A stretch of DNA of 64,000 nt from Patescibacteria group bacterium (GCA_028688515.1 JAQTXZ010000001.1:806001-870000); one strand, 5' to 3'; shown: positions 50,456-60,176, counted from the stretch's first letter. The notes: generated from the sequence alone by a model not told the origin. Made by a program: numbers and translations.

Positions 50456-51193
50456 GGTCGTTCTCCTCGTACATGGTTGTTGGAAATCAAAGCTCCTCGA
50501 CCCGCAGGATTTATGCTTCTATCCAGCAGGACGAGGAACTGGTGTTCCCCGCAAACCACACGAGGGCGAGCCTTTCCCGTTTCGTTCGGAACTATGCCGA
50601 ACGGCTTTGGATTGACTCGCTTTCCCGGCAAGCATTCCGGGTCGTTTTTAGTGATTGTAAGGTACCGCCTTCCCTCCTCATCCGTTAACGAAAGGGACTA
50701 TAGCACGGTTCGAAATATTTGTCAAGTGTCGCTTTATTAAATTTTAAATAATTGTAATAATTATTGTAAACTTAGCAAATTTATAATAAGCTTAATGCCT
50801 ACTTTTTATAGAAAACTAGTCGCTTAATACAAATTCATTTTTCAAACAATAAAGTTTTTTTGTAACTCTTAGGCTTGACAAAAAGGCAAAAACCTGATAG
50901 TTTGTGGCGATGATTCGAAACGAAGGACAACCCTTCGACGGGTCACTCCCACCCTTTCTTGCTGTTTGCCCAATCTAGAAAACCTGCCCTAACCTCCAGA
51001 TACGGTGCGGACGAAGACTGCAGCAGTTTATTCGTCAACGATTACTTCTACTTCAGCGCAAAAAGATGTCTATCCAAGCGCAAAAGAAGAATCGTCCGCA
51101 ACCAAAGGAGGCAGTCATGGGTTCAGGTGGCTGACAGCAAAGAGCTCCGCACTCAACACTTGAGTAGCGGAGCTTATGCGTTATAAAGGGTTA
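50456..51193. other. AT-rich intergenic region with a minimal reading frame
   Basis: The left 240 bp are GC-rich noncoding; 50700-50900 is strongly AT-rich. TTGACA (about 50876) with TAGTTT 17 bases later could be a plus-strand promoter. Near 51110 AAAGGAGG is followed by ATG GGT TCA GGT GGC TGA, a five-codon frame, then a hairpin CTCCGC...GCGGAG. This looks like the remains of a small Shine-Dalgarno-led gene. I see no intact gene. Confidence 0.45.
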
Positions 51194-51943
51194 TTAATCC
51201 AATTTTTTAAAACCATCGGAAGACTTCCAAGCGATATCAAACAGTGTTTTTAAAGTATTTGCGATTTCTTCATTTTCAATAACTACGCCGACAGCTTTGC
51301 CTTTGTAAGAAACCAAAGCGGTTTTATTTCCAAAAACCAAAACGTCTCCGGCAATCGAATACTCATCTTTCGGCAATAATTTCGCTTCTACACCCTTTCT
51401 CACATACTTAACGTCGCCGCCCAAAAATGCCCTGCCTTTGCCTTTGGCGTTTTCCATAATCTTATGTGCAGCCTTAAGCTCATCGAGCGCAAAAACGTTT
51501 TTCACGGCATTCACATCCGTGATCTCATAAGTCATCTCGGGTTTTGAATCGACCAAATCAGATAAAATCGACTTGATACCGCCTGCGCCCTCAAAAAATT
51601 TAACGCTCGGCTTATCGCCTTTACGCAAACCGTTAAGTTCATCCATGTTATCGGCTATTTCTTTGACTTTAATCTCCAATTCTTTAAGTTTCGTCTGACC
51701 AAAATGCAAAATCCTTTCCGGCGGTTCGGCCGCATAAACACGCCTTTTACCTTTTAGCACAGAACTCATCAGACCCTTGTTCACCAGCTGATCGATAGCC
51801 TGATAAGTCGATGGCCTCGAAAAACCGGATTGTTTTGCCAGTGCCTGCGGTTGCGCCGGACCTATTTCCAAACACAATAAATAGATGGCAATTTCGCTGT
51901 CGTTCAGTCCCAATGGTTTGAATAGCTTCTTAAAGTCAGACAT
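51194..51943 (-). CDS. TrmB-family transcriptional regulator
   Basis: A 249-residue regulator. The N-terminal winged helix-turn-helix (LGLNDSEIAIYLLCLEIGPA, QALAKQSGFSRPSTYQAIDQ, LVNKGLMSSV) is the TrmB type, followed by a coiled-coil stretch and a C-terminal effector-like domain. TrmB proteins regulate sugar transport and metabolism in archaea and some bacteria; versions are common in Patescibacteria. Its targets are unknown, but glycosyltransferase genes follow divergently. Confidence 0.88.
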   Translation of the reverse strand: MSDFKKLFKPLGLNDSEIAIYLLCLEIGPAQPQALAKQSGFSRPSTYQAIDQLVNKGLMSSVLKGKRRVYAAEPPERILHFGQTKLKELEIKVKEIADNMDELNGLRKGDKPSVKFFEGAGGIKSILSDLVDSKPEMTYEITDVNAVKNVFALDELKAAHKIMENAKGKGRAFLGGDVKYVRKGVEAKLLPKDEYSIAGDVLVFGNKTALVSYKGKAVGVVIENEEIANTLKTLFDIAWKSSDGFKKLD

Positions 51944-52049
51944 AAATTTGATTTGATTATAGCAGTGAATGCAAAATTGCGTAAATCATCATTTGCCATC
52001 CTTGACATTCCCAGCCGACAAGTTTGTGCATGCCCGTTAAAATTACCGC

Positions 52050-53240
52050 ATGCAATCCGATGTGCAAAAAATCAAAGACGAACTGGCTAAAATGCGCATT
52101 GCGTTGGTGCACGATTATTTGGTGCAAGACGGCGGTGCGGAAAGAGTCTTGGCGGCTTTTCAGCGCATCTTTCCGCAGGCCAAAACGCACGTTACCGTCT
52201 ACAACCAAAAACATTCGCATCCTGATTTTAAAAACAAGACGATTGTCACGTCTTTTTTGAACAATTGGCCGCTCGCAAAAAGCCATTATCAATGGTATTT
52301 GCCGATTCTCCCCATCGCCGTCGAACATTTGGATCTTTCCGGTTACGACCTGATTATTTCGTCATCCAGTTCATTTGCCAAAGGCGTGATCGCGCCTGCA
52401 GGTTCCAAACATTTTTGTTACATGCACACACCGACGCGATTTTTATGGGAACAACGCATTGGATATTTGGCGGACTTGCCGCAACCCAAAGTCATTCGCA
52501 ATATTTTGCCTTGGCTTTTGCACCGTTTGCGAGTCTGGGACAAAATCGCAGCCGACAGACCGGACTTTTTAATCACAAATTCAGAGACAAGCAGAAAGCG
52601 CATCAAACGGCACTACAATCGCGATGCAAGCGTCATCCATCCGCCGGTTGATGTTGAACGAATTCCAATGTCGCGCCATCCGGGCGAGTATTGGTTGGCC
52701 GGCGGGCGTTTGGTTGCATACAAAAAATTTGATTTGATTGTTAAAGCATTCGCTAAACTTAACATGCCGCTGATTGTTTTTGGAGTCGGGCCCGAACTTA
52801 AAAAATTAAAAAAGATGGCCGGGCGCAAAACAAAATTCGTTGGCGCAGTCAGCGACGCGGATAAGATCAAACTTTATCGCCATGCCGTCGGGTTCATCAA
52901 TCCGCAAATAGAAGATTTTGGAATTACTACGATAGAAGCAATGGCCGCCGGACGTCCGGTTATTGCATTTGGGCAAGGCGGGTCTGCGGAAACCGTAGTT
53001 GCGGACAAAACCGGAAAATTTATCGACGTACAGGCTTGGGAAGATATCGGAGACGCTGTTATCAGATATAGATCCGACGACTACAAGCCGGAAGAAATAA
53101 GACGACACGCAGAAAATTTTTCATTCGCAGCATTCGAAGAAAAACTTTTAAAGAGCATCGCCCACCAGCTCAATCTGGAGACGTACAGCATTTCGGAAGA
53201 GGCTTTGCTTGGCAATGTTTATGCCCCGTATTTTGATTGA
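52050..53240 (+). CDS. GT4-family glycosyltransferase
   Basis: A 396-residue GT-B enzyme. The N-terminal Rossmann half begins MRIALVHDYLVQDGGAERVL (in-frame ATG at 52092 is an alternative start) and the C-terminal half has HPPVDVERIPM, YWLAGGRLVAYKKFDLIVKA, and the donor-binding PQIEDFGITTIEAMAAGRPV with the E-x7-E pair. It adds sugars from nucleotide donors to an envelope glycan. TAAAAT lies eight bases before the ATG at 52050. It overlaps the next glycosyltransferase by 20 bp, so the two are an operon. Confidence 0.93.
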   Translation: MQSDVQKIKDELAKMRIALVHDYLVQDGGAERVLAAFQRIFPQAKTHVTVYNQKHSHPDFKNKTIVTSFLNNWPLAKSHYQWYLPILPIAVEHLDLSGYDLIISSSSSFAKGVIAPAGSKHFCYMHTPTRFLWEQRIGYLADLPQPKVIRNILPWLLHRLRVWDKIAADRPDFLITNSETSRKRIKRHYNRDASVIHPPVDVERIPMSRHPGEYWLAGGRLVAYKKFDLIVKAFAKLNMPLIVFGVGPELKKLKKMAGRKTKFVGAVSDADKIKLYRHAVGFINPQIEDFGITTIEAMAAGRPVIAFGQGGSAETVVADKTGKFIDVQAWEDIGDAVIRYRSDDYKPEEIRRHAENFSFAAFEEKLLKSIAHQLNLETYSISEEALLGNVYAPYFD

Positions 53241-54393
53241 CGCCCGCAGTATCGCCGACGAACACAGCGGCGGTGTCGGCCGCGCTGCGAGGTTTTGGAT
53301 TACGTCATGTAACACAAAACATGTAACACGTAACATCGATCCATCTTCTGTTACTGAGAGCCCTTTTATCATCCTCGCGGATGCGGGGATCCAATATAAT
53401 AAATTGGAACAGGTTGATTCTACTGGATCCCTCCGCCTCAGGCGGAAGGATGACAAAAGGGGGGGCATGACTTCGCCCGAGGATGACAGAGAGGAAGTCG
53501 TTTGCGTCACGACCGGCCTGCGACCTTCACCCGCAGTTCAAGACTTTTGCGAGCAGAATAAATATAAATACTTGCACCTGCGCATTCCTAACAAACTTTG
53601 GACTTCGCTTGCGCTGATGAGGATTGTCTCGCTTTCGCGCGTTGCGGAAAAACGCGTCGGCAAAATCGATCTCGTTCTTTTGCCCAACATCGGATTTATC
53701 GGACGAATGCACAGGCCGTATCATCTGCTTGTTCACGACTTGTCTTTTTTAATCGAACCTCGCTGGTTTTCCATCAAACGTCGCTTTTGGCATAAACTTT
53801 TGCCGGTCAAGCGACTCATCGAGCAAGCGACTCATCTTGATTGCGTTTCAGAACAAACGCGACACGACGTCATAAAACTGTTTAACGTCAATTCTGACAA
53901 GACGACCGTCATTCCTCCCATGAACTTTGGCATCACCGCATCTTACGACAGACGACCGCAATGGCTGCCTATGGAGGTCAAACAATTCGCGCTGCTCCTT
54001 GGAGGATCTGATGCGCGCAAAAATATCCGCACGGGATTGCAAGCGATTTCAACATTCAACATGCAACATTCAACATACAATTTAGTACCGGTTGTGTTAG
54101 GCGGAAAAGTTAAATGCGACGACAAAAATTGTCCGCTCGAATATATTCAAGCACCTGATTTGGTTGATGACGTTGAACTGCGATTTTTATATAAGTATTG
54201 CACGATGCTCATCTATCCCTCTTGGTACGAAGGCTTCGGTCTTCCTCTTCACGAAGCAACCCAATTCCACGCTCCTTGCATCGCCTCAACCGCCGGCGCC
54301 CTCCCGCAAACAGCTCCGCGCGGAACTCTATTTTGCCATCCGGCGAAAGTGAATGAATGGGTTATGGCGATTGAACGAATCGTTTTGGGTTGA
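53221..54393 (+). CDS. GT4-family glycosyltransferase with in-frame repeat insertion
   Basis: The start MPRILIDARSIADEHSGGVG at 53221 is a typical GT4 start and gives 390 residues. The C-terminal half shows LLLGGSDARKNIRTG, YPSWYEGFGLPLHEA and GALPQTA. Between the GGVGRAARF motif (around residue 25) and VVCVTTG (around residue 95) lies a stretch of about 65 residues derived from repeats: HVTRNID from an ACATGTAACACG word run and FIILADAGIQYNKLEQVDST from palindrome family 1. A smaller word repeat encodes FNMQHSTYNL near residue 280. The frame is kept, so the protein may still fold with a surface loop there. Confidence 0.88.
   Translation: MPRILIDARSIADEHSGGVGRAARFWITSCNTKHVTRNIDPSSVTESPFIILADAGIQYNKLEQVDSTGSLRLRRKDDKRGGMTSPEDDREEVVCVTTGLRPSPAVQDFCEQNKYKYLHLRIPNKLWTSLALMRIVSLSRVAEKRVGKIDLVLLPNIGFIGRMHRPYHLLVHDLSFLIEPRWFSIKRRFWHKLLPVKRLIEQATHLDCVSEQTRHDVIKLFNVNSDKTTVIPPMNFGITASYDRRPQWLPMEVKQFALLLGGSDARKNIRTGLQAISTFNMQHSTYNLVPVVLGGKVKCDDKNCPLEYIQAPDLVDDVELRFLYKYCTMLIYPSWYEGFGLPLHEATQFHAPCIASTAGALPQTAPRGTLFCHPAKVNEWVMAIERIVLG
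53368..53454. repeat. palindromic repeat family 1, copy c (inside a gene)
   Basis: TCATCCTCGCGGATGCGGGGATCC at the left, GGATCCCTCCGCC...GGATGAC at the right. Same ends and paired GGATCC as copies a and b, but here it is translated as part of a glycosyltransferase. Confidence 0.8.
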
Positions 54394-54404
54394 ATAGCGT
54401 CCAA

Positions 54405-54509
54405 AAACCCCTGCCCCTTTATCAAGGGGTTAGTTATTTTGTTGCCAAGTTGCTTAAAACTGCTCCTTGATAAAGGAGCTGGCGAGTCCGACGAGACTGA
54501 GGTTTTCCG
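54405..54509. repeat. palindromic repeat family 2, copy b
   Basis: AAACCCCTGCCCCTTTATCA, inverted TTGATAAAGGAG and terminal GAGGTTTTCCG, matching copy a at 19600-19706 in layout; arms carry compensating changes (GCCA/TGGC versus ATCA/TGAT). Confidence 0.8.
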
Positions 54510-54594
54510 TCGTCTTTTGTCAATTAAAAAAGCCCGGCGCACTCCCCGACAGAACGTCGAGATCATGCACCGGACAAAGACGAAACCCGAAAGC

Positions 54595-55116
54595 TCACCC
54601 CGCCGCCCGCCCGCGGAGATCGTCTTCCGTGATGGCGACGAACAGAGCTAGACTACCCCTTATCATGAACAAGTCGTCGATCCGACAACGGTCGAGAGTG
54701 CGTTGCCTGCCGTTGAACCACACAATCGCGACACACTCGCCGTCGTCGTGCAGCGCGGACGAACCGAGGCTCACATAATCCGCGAGTTCGGGATGGGCTT
54801 TACTGAACTCGTAGGTTTCCTCGTGGATTGCGGAACGTAAGCCGTACGGAGTAATTACCGTGCGTTCCGTGAGACCCCAGGCAATCACTTCCTCCCTCAC
54901 CCGGTAATGTTCGACTTCATGAACGCAAAAGATTCGATCCCCCGGCATACGGCTCATACCGACGCAAGAGGAGTGTAGCTTCCATTCCCTGCCATCGAAG
55001 ATGATTGAAACATTTTTCTTGCCGAACTCTTTCTCGAGATCAGCACGGGACGGCATAGGGGCGTAAGTGACGGGCACGCAGTAGTGATTCTGAGGCAATT
55101 CGATGAGATTCGACAT
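54595..55116 (-). CDS. hypothetical protein (173 aa)
   Basis: The start MSNLIELPQNHYCVPVTYAP at 55116 has AGAGGTG seven bases upstream. The protein is a mixed alpha/beta soluble product with HEVEHYRVREEVIAWG and a beta-rich end (DDGECVAIVWFNGRQRTL, LFMIRGSLALFVAITEDD). No family is recognised. A hairpin followed by TTTTTT on the minus strand (about 54518-54545) may terminate it. GC-rich relative to neighbours. Confidence 0.68.
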   Translation of the reverse strand: MSNLIELPQNHYCVPVTYAPMPSRADLEKEFGKKNVSIIFDGREWKLHSSCVGMSRMPGDRIFCVHEVEHYRVREEVIAWGLTERTVITPYGLRSAIHEETYEFSKAHPELADYVSLGSSALHDDGECVAIVWFNGRQRTLDRCRIDDLFMIRGSLALFVAITEDDLRGRAAG

Positions 55117-55231
55117 GACACACCTCTTTCTTGAGGATGGAAGGTTCAACAGCCATTGCGGGAATAAAGAAAGATAAGCAGAAAATGGGGGTTTGTCAAT
55201 ATGAAAACAGCGTTAAAAAAAGAGGGACTGT

Positions 55232-55330
55232 GCGGACTAGAGCGGACAACGCGGACAATGGCGTAAGAATAAATAGCTTTTCTGACGTTTTCCGTCTTGT
55301 CCGCATGGTCCGTTATTCCACCTGGTCCGC
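55232..55330. promoter_or_regulatory. GCGGAC repeat cluster, possible operator
   Basis: GCGGAC at 55232, 55242 and 55251, then inverted GTCCGC at 55299, GTCCG at 55308 and GTCCGC at 55325. Three direct copies facing three inverted copies about 50 bp upstream of the promoter of the 1137-residue surface protein could be an operator or a large hairpin. Confidence 0.45.
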
Positions 55331-55382
55331 GACTTCACCCGGCTGGACAAGTTTATCTGTTAGTGGGTAAATGATGGTAGGA

Positions 55383-55411
55383 TTGACAAAATCGCAAATT
55401 TCTGCTATATT
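55383..55411 (+). promoter_or_regulatory. sigma70-type promoter of the surface-protein gene
   Basis: TTGACA (55383-55388), 17-base spacer, TATATT (55406-55411); predicted leader about 65 bases. Confidence 0.75.
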
Positions 55412-55482
55412 CACGTATTCTTTACGTGTATTAGCGCGATAAAGATAGATTAAAAAAAGAGCTTAACTAAGCCAAAATATAT

Positions 55483-58400
55483 ATGAACACATTCATGAAT
55501 CGTCTCATGGTCGCCGCTTTGGTGATCTCGAGCATCGTCTCGATTGTGCCCACGCAGGCCTCGGCCTACACCGGCGCATGGCAGTGGTCTGACATTTCAG
55601 ACAAACTTTCTATACGCGAAAATCGCCCGGTTTGGGTGATCGCCCGCGCCGAGCCTTATTGGTACATGACAGACGGCCAGGAGCTCTGGTCAGGCGGTCA
55701 TGTTTGGAAGACTGATGGTTCCGTAGTAGACGATATTACAGTTGATGTTCGCAATGCCGGTATTTCACGCGTGGACGATATCGTGAGCGATGGTTCGTCT
55801 GTATTGTTTTTAAAAAATGTCGCTCAGCGCAACAACTCAATCGAAGCGCTGGCGTACAACGGCTCGTTCACTAATCTGACATCCCAAATACGACAAAAAT
55901 TATACTCCGATGAAAGTCTCATCCAAATTTCAGGTCAAAACGGCACATGGGGTATTGTGACAAGCTACGGTCGCGTCATTCTATATACACCTACAAGCAA
56001 TGTCACGCGTACGGTGCAACTTGCGAATTTTACACCGCACCAATACAGTCACTATCAATACTACGTGCGCTCTAATGGATCACCAGTCGGCGCTACACTG
56101 GAATTTGCTCTTCAACCGATTCAGGGTAATTGGTTGGCTAAGTGGGGAGACGTCTACGGAGTGGAACACTTTGAAAAAATTGACAAAGACGGCAATAAGA
56201 CAAAACTAACCGCTCCCAATGACCCGAACGGCGCGATAGTAACCATGGTCTCAAATGGCCAAAACGTTTTGATCGGCGGCTATATCGATATTAAAACCGA
56301 TTCAACTTTCGCTTATATTTTTGACGGTTCGTCTTTCCGATCTGTTCCGCAATCCTCAATGCCCTCTTATTGGTTCGGAGCAATCGTAGGTTACAATGGA
56401 AAATCTTGGATGATTGTGCAAGATAAAAAACTTTACCGTCTCAACAATTCAACCTTCGAATATCTTGGTAAAACTGACGACTATTTCACGACCGTAGCCG
56501 GCAGTGGCAGCGGTACGTATCTTTTGGGCGGCGCGGTTTCTTCCATCGGTTCAAGCGCACCGACTTCGCCTTTGACGGCAAAATTGGTGCGCGTTGATGA
56601 AGGCGTTAACTACGTCGACAATTCAACTTATGTTCCTGCCACCACTTACAATTCCAACTACGATACAAGCATCAAAGTCGGCACGATAAACGGTACAAAA
56701 AATAAGATTACATATTGGTCATGGTTTAATCCGGATCAAAAATATCAAGCCAACACCACAAACCCGGTTTACACTGTCGGCGCGCAGTCAAATGACGGCA
56801 TCAAAACAATCGAACTCTACATCAACGATGTTTATCAAAAGACTTGCTCGCCGGGCAATACAAAAAAGAACACGGAATGTTCGATGAGCATCAACCCGAA
56901 TTCTTGGCAGCTTAACTCCAACGTCGGCGCTTTTGCCAAAATCACCAGCGGCAAAAACAAAGTCGCTTATGTTCCTGCCAGCATCATCCAATTCTACGGA
57001 AATGATGTTACGGCCAACATGACCGTGGACAATAGCACGCCGTATTTGATGCGCGGTACGACAAACAACGCGACTATCACCGGTTCTTCGAGCGGCGGAA
57101 TCAACCGCATCGAAATCTACGTCAACGGCATCGTCAAAAAAAGCTGCTCAATCAACAGCACATACGGAACATGCAGCGTCGGTTTGAATGGTAATGATTA
57201 CAATGTCGGCAGTATCGTGTCTTTTAACGGCAAAGTTGTTACAAATGCCGGACAAGAGGCTTGGAGCTGGCTCGGCACTTACACCGTGACGGACTACAAT
57301 TCGAACTATAATTATAACTACAATCAAAACAACACCGGTACCAACGGCAATTTGTCGACCTGGGTTTGGACCGATCCTTCGGGAACGGACTTTTCTTCGA
57401 GCGACAGCAAGACAATCATGTCGCAAGCAAATGCCGGCGATGGTTTGCAAAAGATGGAGATTATCGTAAACGGCGTGGTTAAAAAAACCTGCAGTTTCAA
57501 TCGCGCTTACGGCACGCAGTCTTGCCAGGTGACGATCTACGGCAGCAATTATTCCAACTTGAATTCGATTCCGGTTTACGTTCGCGCAACCGATTATTTT
57601 GGACGCCAGGCCACCAGCCAAACGTTGTATTTGAACACCAACTACAACAATACTTCGAATTCGCTTTCGACGTACGTTGACGTTAACGGTTCAACCAGCC
57701 TCGGCCGCAACGAAAACCGCTCGATCAATTTTTACGGCACATCCGCCAACGGTTTGCGTCAATTGGATTTGTACGCCAACGACAGTTTGGTCGGCACGTG
57801 TACTTATTCCGACATAACAAATTCACAGCAAACTTGCAGCCGTTCAATCAATGGCAACAATTATTCGCAAGGCACTTATGTGACTTTAAAGAGCAAGGCT
57901 ACCGACCGCTACGGTTACACGGTTTGGTCGACAAACAATCCGCAGCTCTACATCACAAGTTCTTCGAACAACAACACAAACGCCGATGTGACTCTTTCGA
58001 CAACCGGCGGACGTACATCTTACGGTTTAAGCGAATCATTCACGCTGACTGCGCAGGCCAATGATCCGGATGGCATCAGACGCATCGACTTGTATGCCAA
58101 CAATGTGTTGGTAAACTCGCAGACTTTCAGCAATACGACATACGCAACTTTTGCGGCAAACGTCGTTGGCTCAAGCTACACCAGCGGTTCGATGTCATTG
58201 CCTTTGCAAGCCAAAATCACGGACGGCAACTACAACACTTCGTGGTCAGCCATCAAATATGTCCAGATCGGAAGTCAGTACAACGACAATTACAATTCGA
58301 CCGTAACCTTGTCGCTCTCGCCGGACAAATCAACTTACAACCGCAACGAATCATTCACGGTTAATGCCACAGCCTACGACGGCAACGGTATCCAAAAGAT

Positions 58401-58896
58401 GGAAATCTACGTGAACAACGCGGTTAAACAAACCTGCAATTCAAGCTACAACACATCCGCCAATTGCAGTGCCACGGTTTACACCGGCGATTACTCGGGC
58501 GCAACTAACTTGCCGATTCAAGTCAGAGTCACAGACAACAATTCCAATGTCTCGTGGTCCGATACGCGCAACGTCAATCTGACAGAAATAACCAATAACC
58601 AAGATAACAATAACCAAAACGACGTGCAGGGTTCACTTTCGATCAGCTCAAATGCTGACAGCGGCTACAACGCCGGACAGAGCATCACGTTTACAGCCAA
58701 CGGCAGCGACGGCAACGGCATCCAAAAAATCGAGCTCTACGTGAATGCTGATTTGGTAAAGACCTGCACCGACGGAAACAGCGCATGCTCTTACACCAAT
58801 TCATATTCAACCAACTCGCTGACTTACGGCGCCAAGTTGATCGACAACCTGGGCAACAGCATTTGGAACGGATATAAGACGATATATAAGAAGTAA
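55483..58896 (+). CDS. large secreted surface protein with seven Ig-like modules
   Basis: A 1137-residue protein with a signal peptide (MNRLMVAALVISSIVSIVPT...ASA). Residues 30-390 form a beta-propeller-like region with repeated short strands, shared with the protein at 59097. The rest contains seven related modules of about 90-100 residues, each with a G-I-x-x-I/M-E-I/L-Y-V-N core: GIKTIELYINDVYQKTCSPG, GINRIEIYVNGIVKKSCS, GLQKMEIIVNGVVKKTCS, GLRQLDLYANDSLVGTCT, GIRRIDLYANNVLVNS, GIQKMEIYVNNAVKQTCN, GIQKIELYVNADLVKTC. Most carry a Cys pair that could form a disulfide. Asn/Ser/Tyr-rich linkers join them. Probably an adhesin; it has the best promoter of the region. Confidence 0.88.
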   Translation: MNTFMNRLMVAALVISSIVSIVPTQASAYTGAWQWSDISDKLSIRENRPVWVIARAEPYWYMTDGQELWSGGHVWKTDGSVVDDITVDVRNAGISRVDDIVSDGSSVLFLKNVAQRNNSIEALAYNGSFTNLTSQIRQKLYSDESLIQISGQNGTWGIVTSYGRVILYTPTSNVTRTVQLANFTPHQYSHYQYYVRSNGSPVGATLEFALQPIQGNWLAKWGDVYGVEHFEKIDKDGNKTKLTAPNDPNGAIVTMVSNGQNVLIGGYIDIKTDSTFAYIFDGSSFRSVPQSSMPSYWFGAIVGYNGKSWMIVQDKKLYRLNNSTFEYLGKTDDYFTTVAGSGSGTYLLGGAVSSIGSSAPTSPLTAKLVRVDEGVNYVDNSTYVPATTYNSNYDTSIKVGTINGTKNKITYWSWFNPDQKYQANTTNPVYTVGAQSNDGIKTIELYINDVYQKTCSPGNTKKNTECSMSINPNSWQLNSNVGAFAKITSGKNKVAYVPASIIQFYGNDVTANMTVDNSTPYLMRGTTNNATITGSSSGGINRIEIYVNGIVKKSCSINSTYGTCSVGLNGNDYNVGSIVSFNGKVVTNAGQEAWSWLGTYTVTDYNSNYNYNYNQNNTGTNGNLSTWVWTDPSGTDFSSSDSKTIMSQANAGDGLQKMEIIVNGVVKKTCSFNRAYGTQSCQVTIYGSNYSNLNSIPVYVRATDYFGRQATSQTLYLNTNYNNTSNSLSTYVDVNGSTSLGRNENRSINFYGTSANGLRQLDLYANDSLVGTCTYSDITNSQQTCSRSINGNNYSQGTYVTLKSKATDRYGYTVWSTNNPQLYITSSSNNNTNADVTLSTTGGRTSYGLSESFTLTAQANDPDGIRRIDLYANNVLVNSQTFSNTTYATFAANVVGSSYTSGSMSLPLQAKITDGNYNTSWSAIKYVQIGSQYNDNYNSTVTLSLSPDKSTYNRNESFTVNATAYDGNGIQKMEIYVNNAVKQTCNSSYNTSANCSATVYTGDYSGATNLPIQVRVTDNNSNVSWSDTRNVNLTEITNNQDNNNQNDVQGSLSISSNADSGYNAGQSITFTANGSDGNGIQKIELYVNADLVKTCTDGNSACSYTNSYSTNSLTYGAKLIDNLGNSIWNGYKTIYKK

Positions 58897-59056
58897 GGTC
58901 CTAGGTACGAAAGACTTTGGTACAAATGGTCCTAGGTACGGAGTCCTGGTTAACAAGTAACTAAGCAACCAGGACCAAGTACCTAGGACGATGTATCATC
59001 GTTGGCCATGACCAAGTACCGCAAAGCTCCTGCCGAAAGGCGGGGGTTTTGTTTTG
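58897..59056 (+). repeat. word repeats and terminator after the surface protein
   Basis: GGTCCTAGGTACG occurs twice and its inverse AAGTACCTAGGAC once, with TCCTGGTTAAC and AACCAGGAC between them. The stretch ends in a terminator CTCCTGCC-GAAA-GGCGGGGGTTTTG (about 59026-59056). Confidence 0.65.
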
Positions 59057-59096
59057 GGTTGACTTTTGAGCCGGATAAGGCAAGGTATATCGAATT

Positions 59097-60176
59097 ATGC
59101 TACGTCAAAGACTTTCATTTGCCGTTTTAATGGCCTTGGTGTTTGGCACTTTGACGGTCAATTCCGCAATGGCCGCGTCTTTAAATTGGACAGATCTTTC
59201 AGCGCAGATACCGACAACTACTTTGGACGAAACAGCTGACTATCCCCTGCTTTCGTTCGCGTCCAGCCGCGGCACGGAGTGGCTGGTCGGAAATCCAAAT
59301 CAACTTTTTCAAGTCACGTCGCAGCAAAAAATTTTTGATCTGACACCTGATCTAAAAAAATTCGGCTTTCAAAAAATCCGCCAAGTCGCATCCGACGGAC
59401 AAGGCTGGATTGTAGTCGGCGACAGCAGTCCGTGGTATTCGCAGCCTGATTTGGCGTTTTTATACGATGGCATGTACTGGAAAAATGCAAGCGGAGTCAT
59501 GGCGAGTCTGCCCCCTCAAGAATGGGTCGGGCAAATCATCGGCAAACGCGGGCTTTGGATTATTCCAACGTCCAGAAGTTTATTTGTTTGGCAAAGCTCG
59601 CTAAAAACGATCGCCAACATTCCATTGCCAAAAAATTTGATGGACAGCGGTTTTGACAAGATGGACTTCTATGCTCTCAAATACGGCTGGCTTATGGTTG
59701 TCGAAACAGGACCGGATAAGCACTGCTATTTTTTTGACGGTCAAAATTTTCAAGATGTTGGCCGGCGTTTGGGATTGATGAACAAAACGACGTCTATCGG
59801 CTCCAACGGTGCGGCAGCTTTGATAGTTACCGCGCAGACGGACGCAAAAACCCCAAAAGTGACCGCGACATATTTTGATGGAAGATCTAGCTACAAATTG
59901 GACGCGCATTTTCGCGCTTGCGTTGATCAAAAAAACAAAGCCATAAAATTCTTCCCCGAATCAGACATCGTATGGGACGGCAAAAATTGGCTGATGCTTG
60001 ATTATCGCAATCACCTAACATCATTCAACGGACGCAGCGCCGTCAGTGTGCTCCCAGACACGCGCGACATTTTTGTCTCGTCCGCCTACGGCACATCGGG
60101 TACGTCACTGCACGTGGGTTTTGCAAAAAACAATCGGGACGAATTGGTCCCGAGGGTGGTGATGACAGTTGAATAG
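59097..60176 (+). CDS. secreted beta-propeller-like protein
   Basis: A 359-residue protein with a signal peptide (LSFAVLMALVFGTLTVNSAMA). After SLNWTDLSAQIP, similar to QWSDISDKL at the start of the preceding gene product, it has repeated segments of the form W-L/I-V-G and F-D/F-N-G (GTEWLVGNPNQLFQV, GWIVVGDSS, YFFDGQNFQDV, VWDGKNWLMLDYRN), typical of a beta-propeller. It is a paralogue of the N-terminal part of the 1137-residue protein, without the Ig modules. Both genes are on the same strand, suggesting duplication. Exported; ligand unknown. Confidence 0.82.
   Translation: MLRQRLSFAVLMALVFGTLTVNSAMAASLNWTDLSAQIPTTTLDETADYPLLSFASSRGTEWLVGNPNQLFQVTSQQKIFDLTPDLKKFGFQKIRQVASDGQGWIVVGDSSPWYSQPDLAFLYDGMYWKNASGVMASLPPQEWVGQIIGKRGLWIIPTSRSLFVWQSSLKTIANIPLPKNLMDSGFDKMDFYALKYGWLMVVETGPDKHCYFFDGQNFQDVGRRLGLMNKTTSIGSNGAAALIVTAQTDAKTPKVTATYFDGRSSYKLDAHFRACVDQKNKAIKFFPESDIVWDGKNWLMLDYRNHLTSFNGRSAVSVLPDTRDIFVSSAYGTSGTSLHVGFAKNNRDELVPRVVMTVE

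Larger units (their letters stand above)
55117..55482. other. regulatory intergenic region
   Basis: About 365 bp with no gene. It holds the GCGGAC direct/inverted repeat cluster (55232-55330) and a strong promoter (55383-55411), listed separately. Confidence 0.6.
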
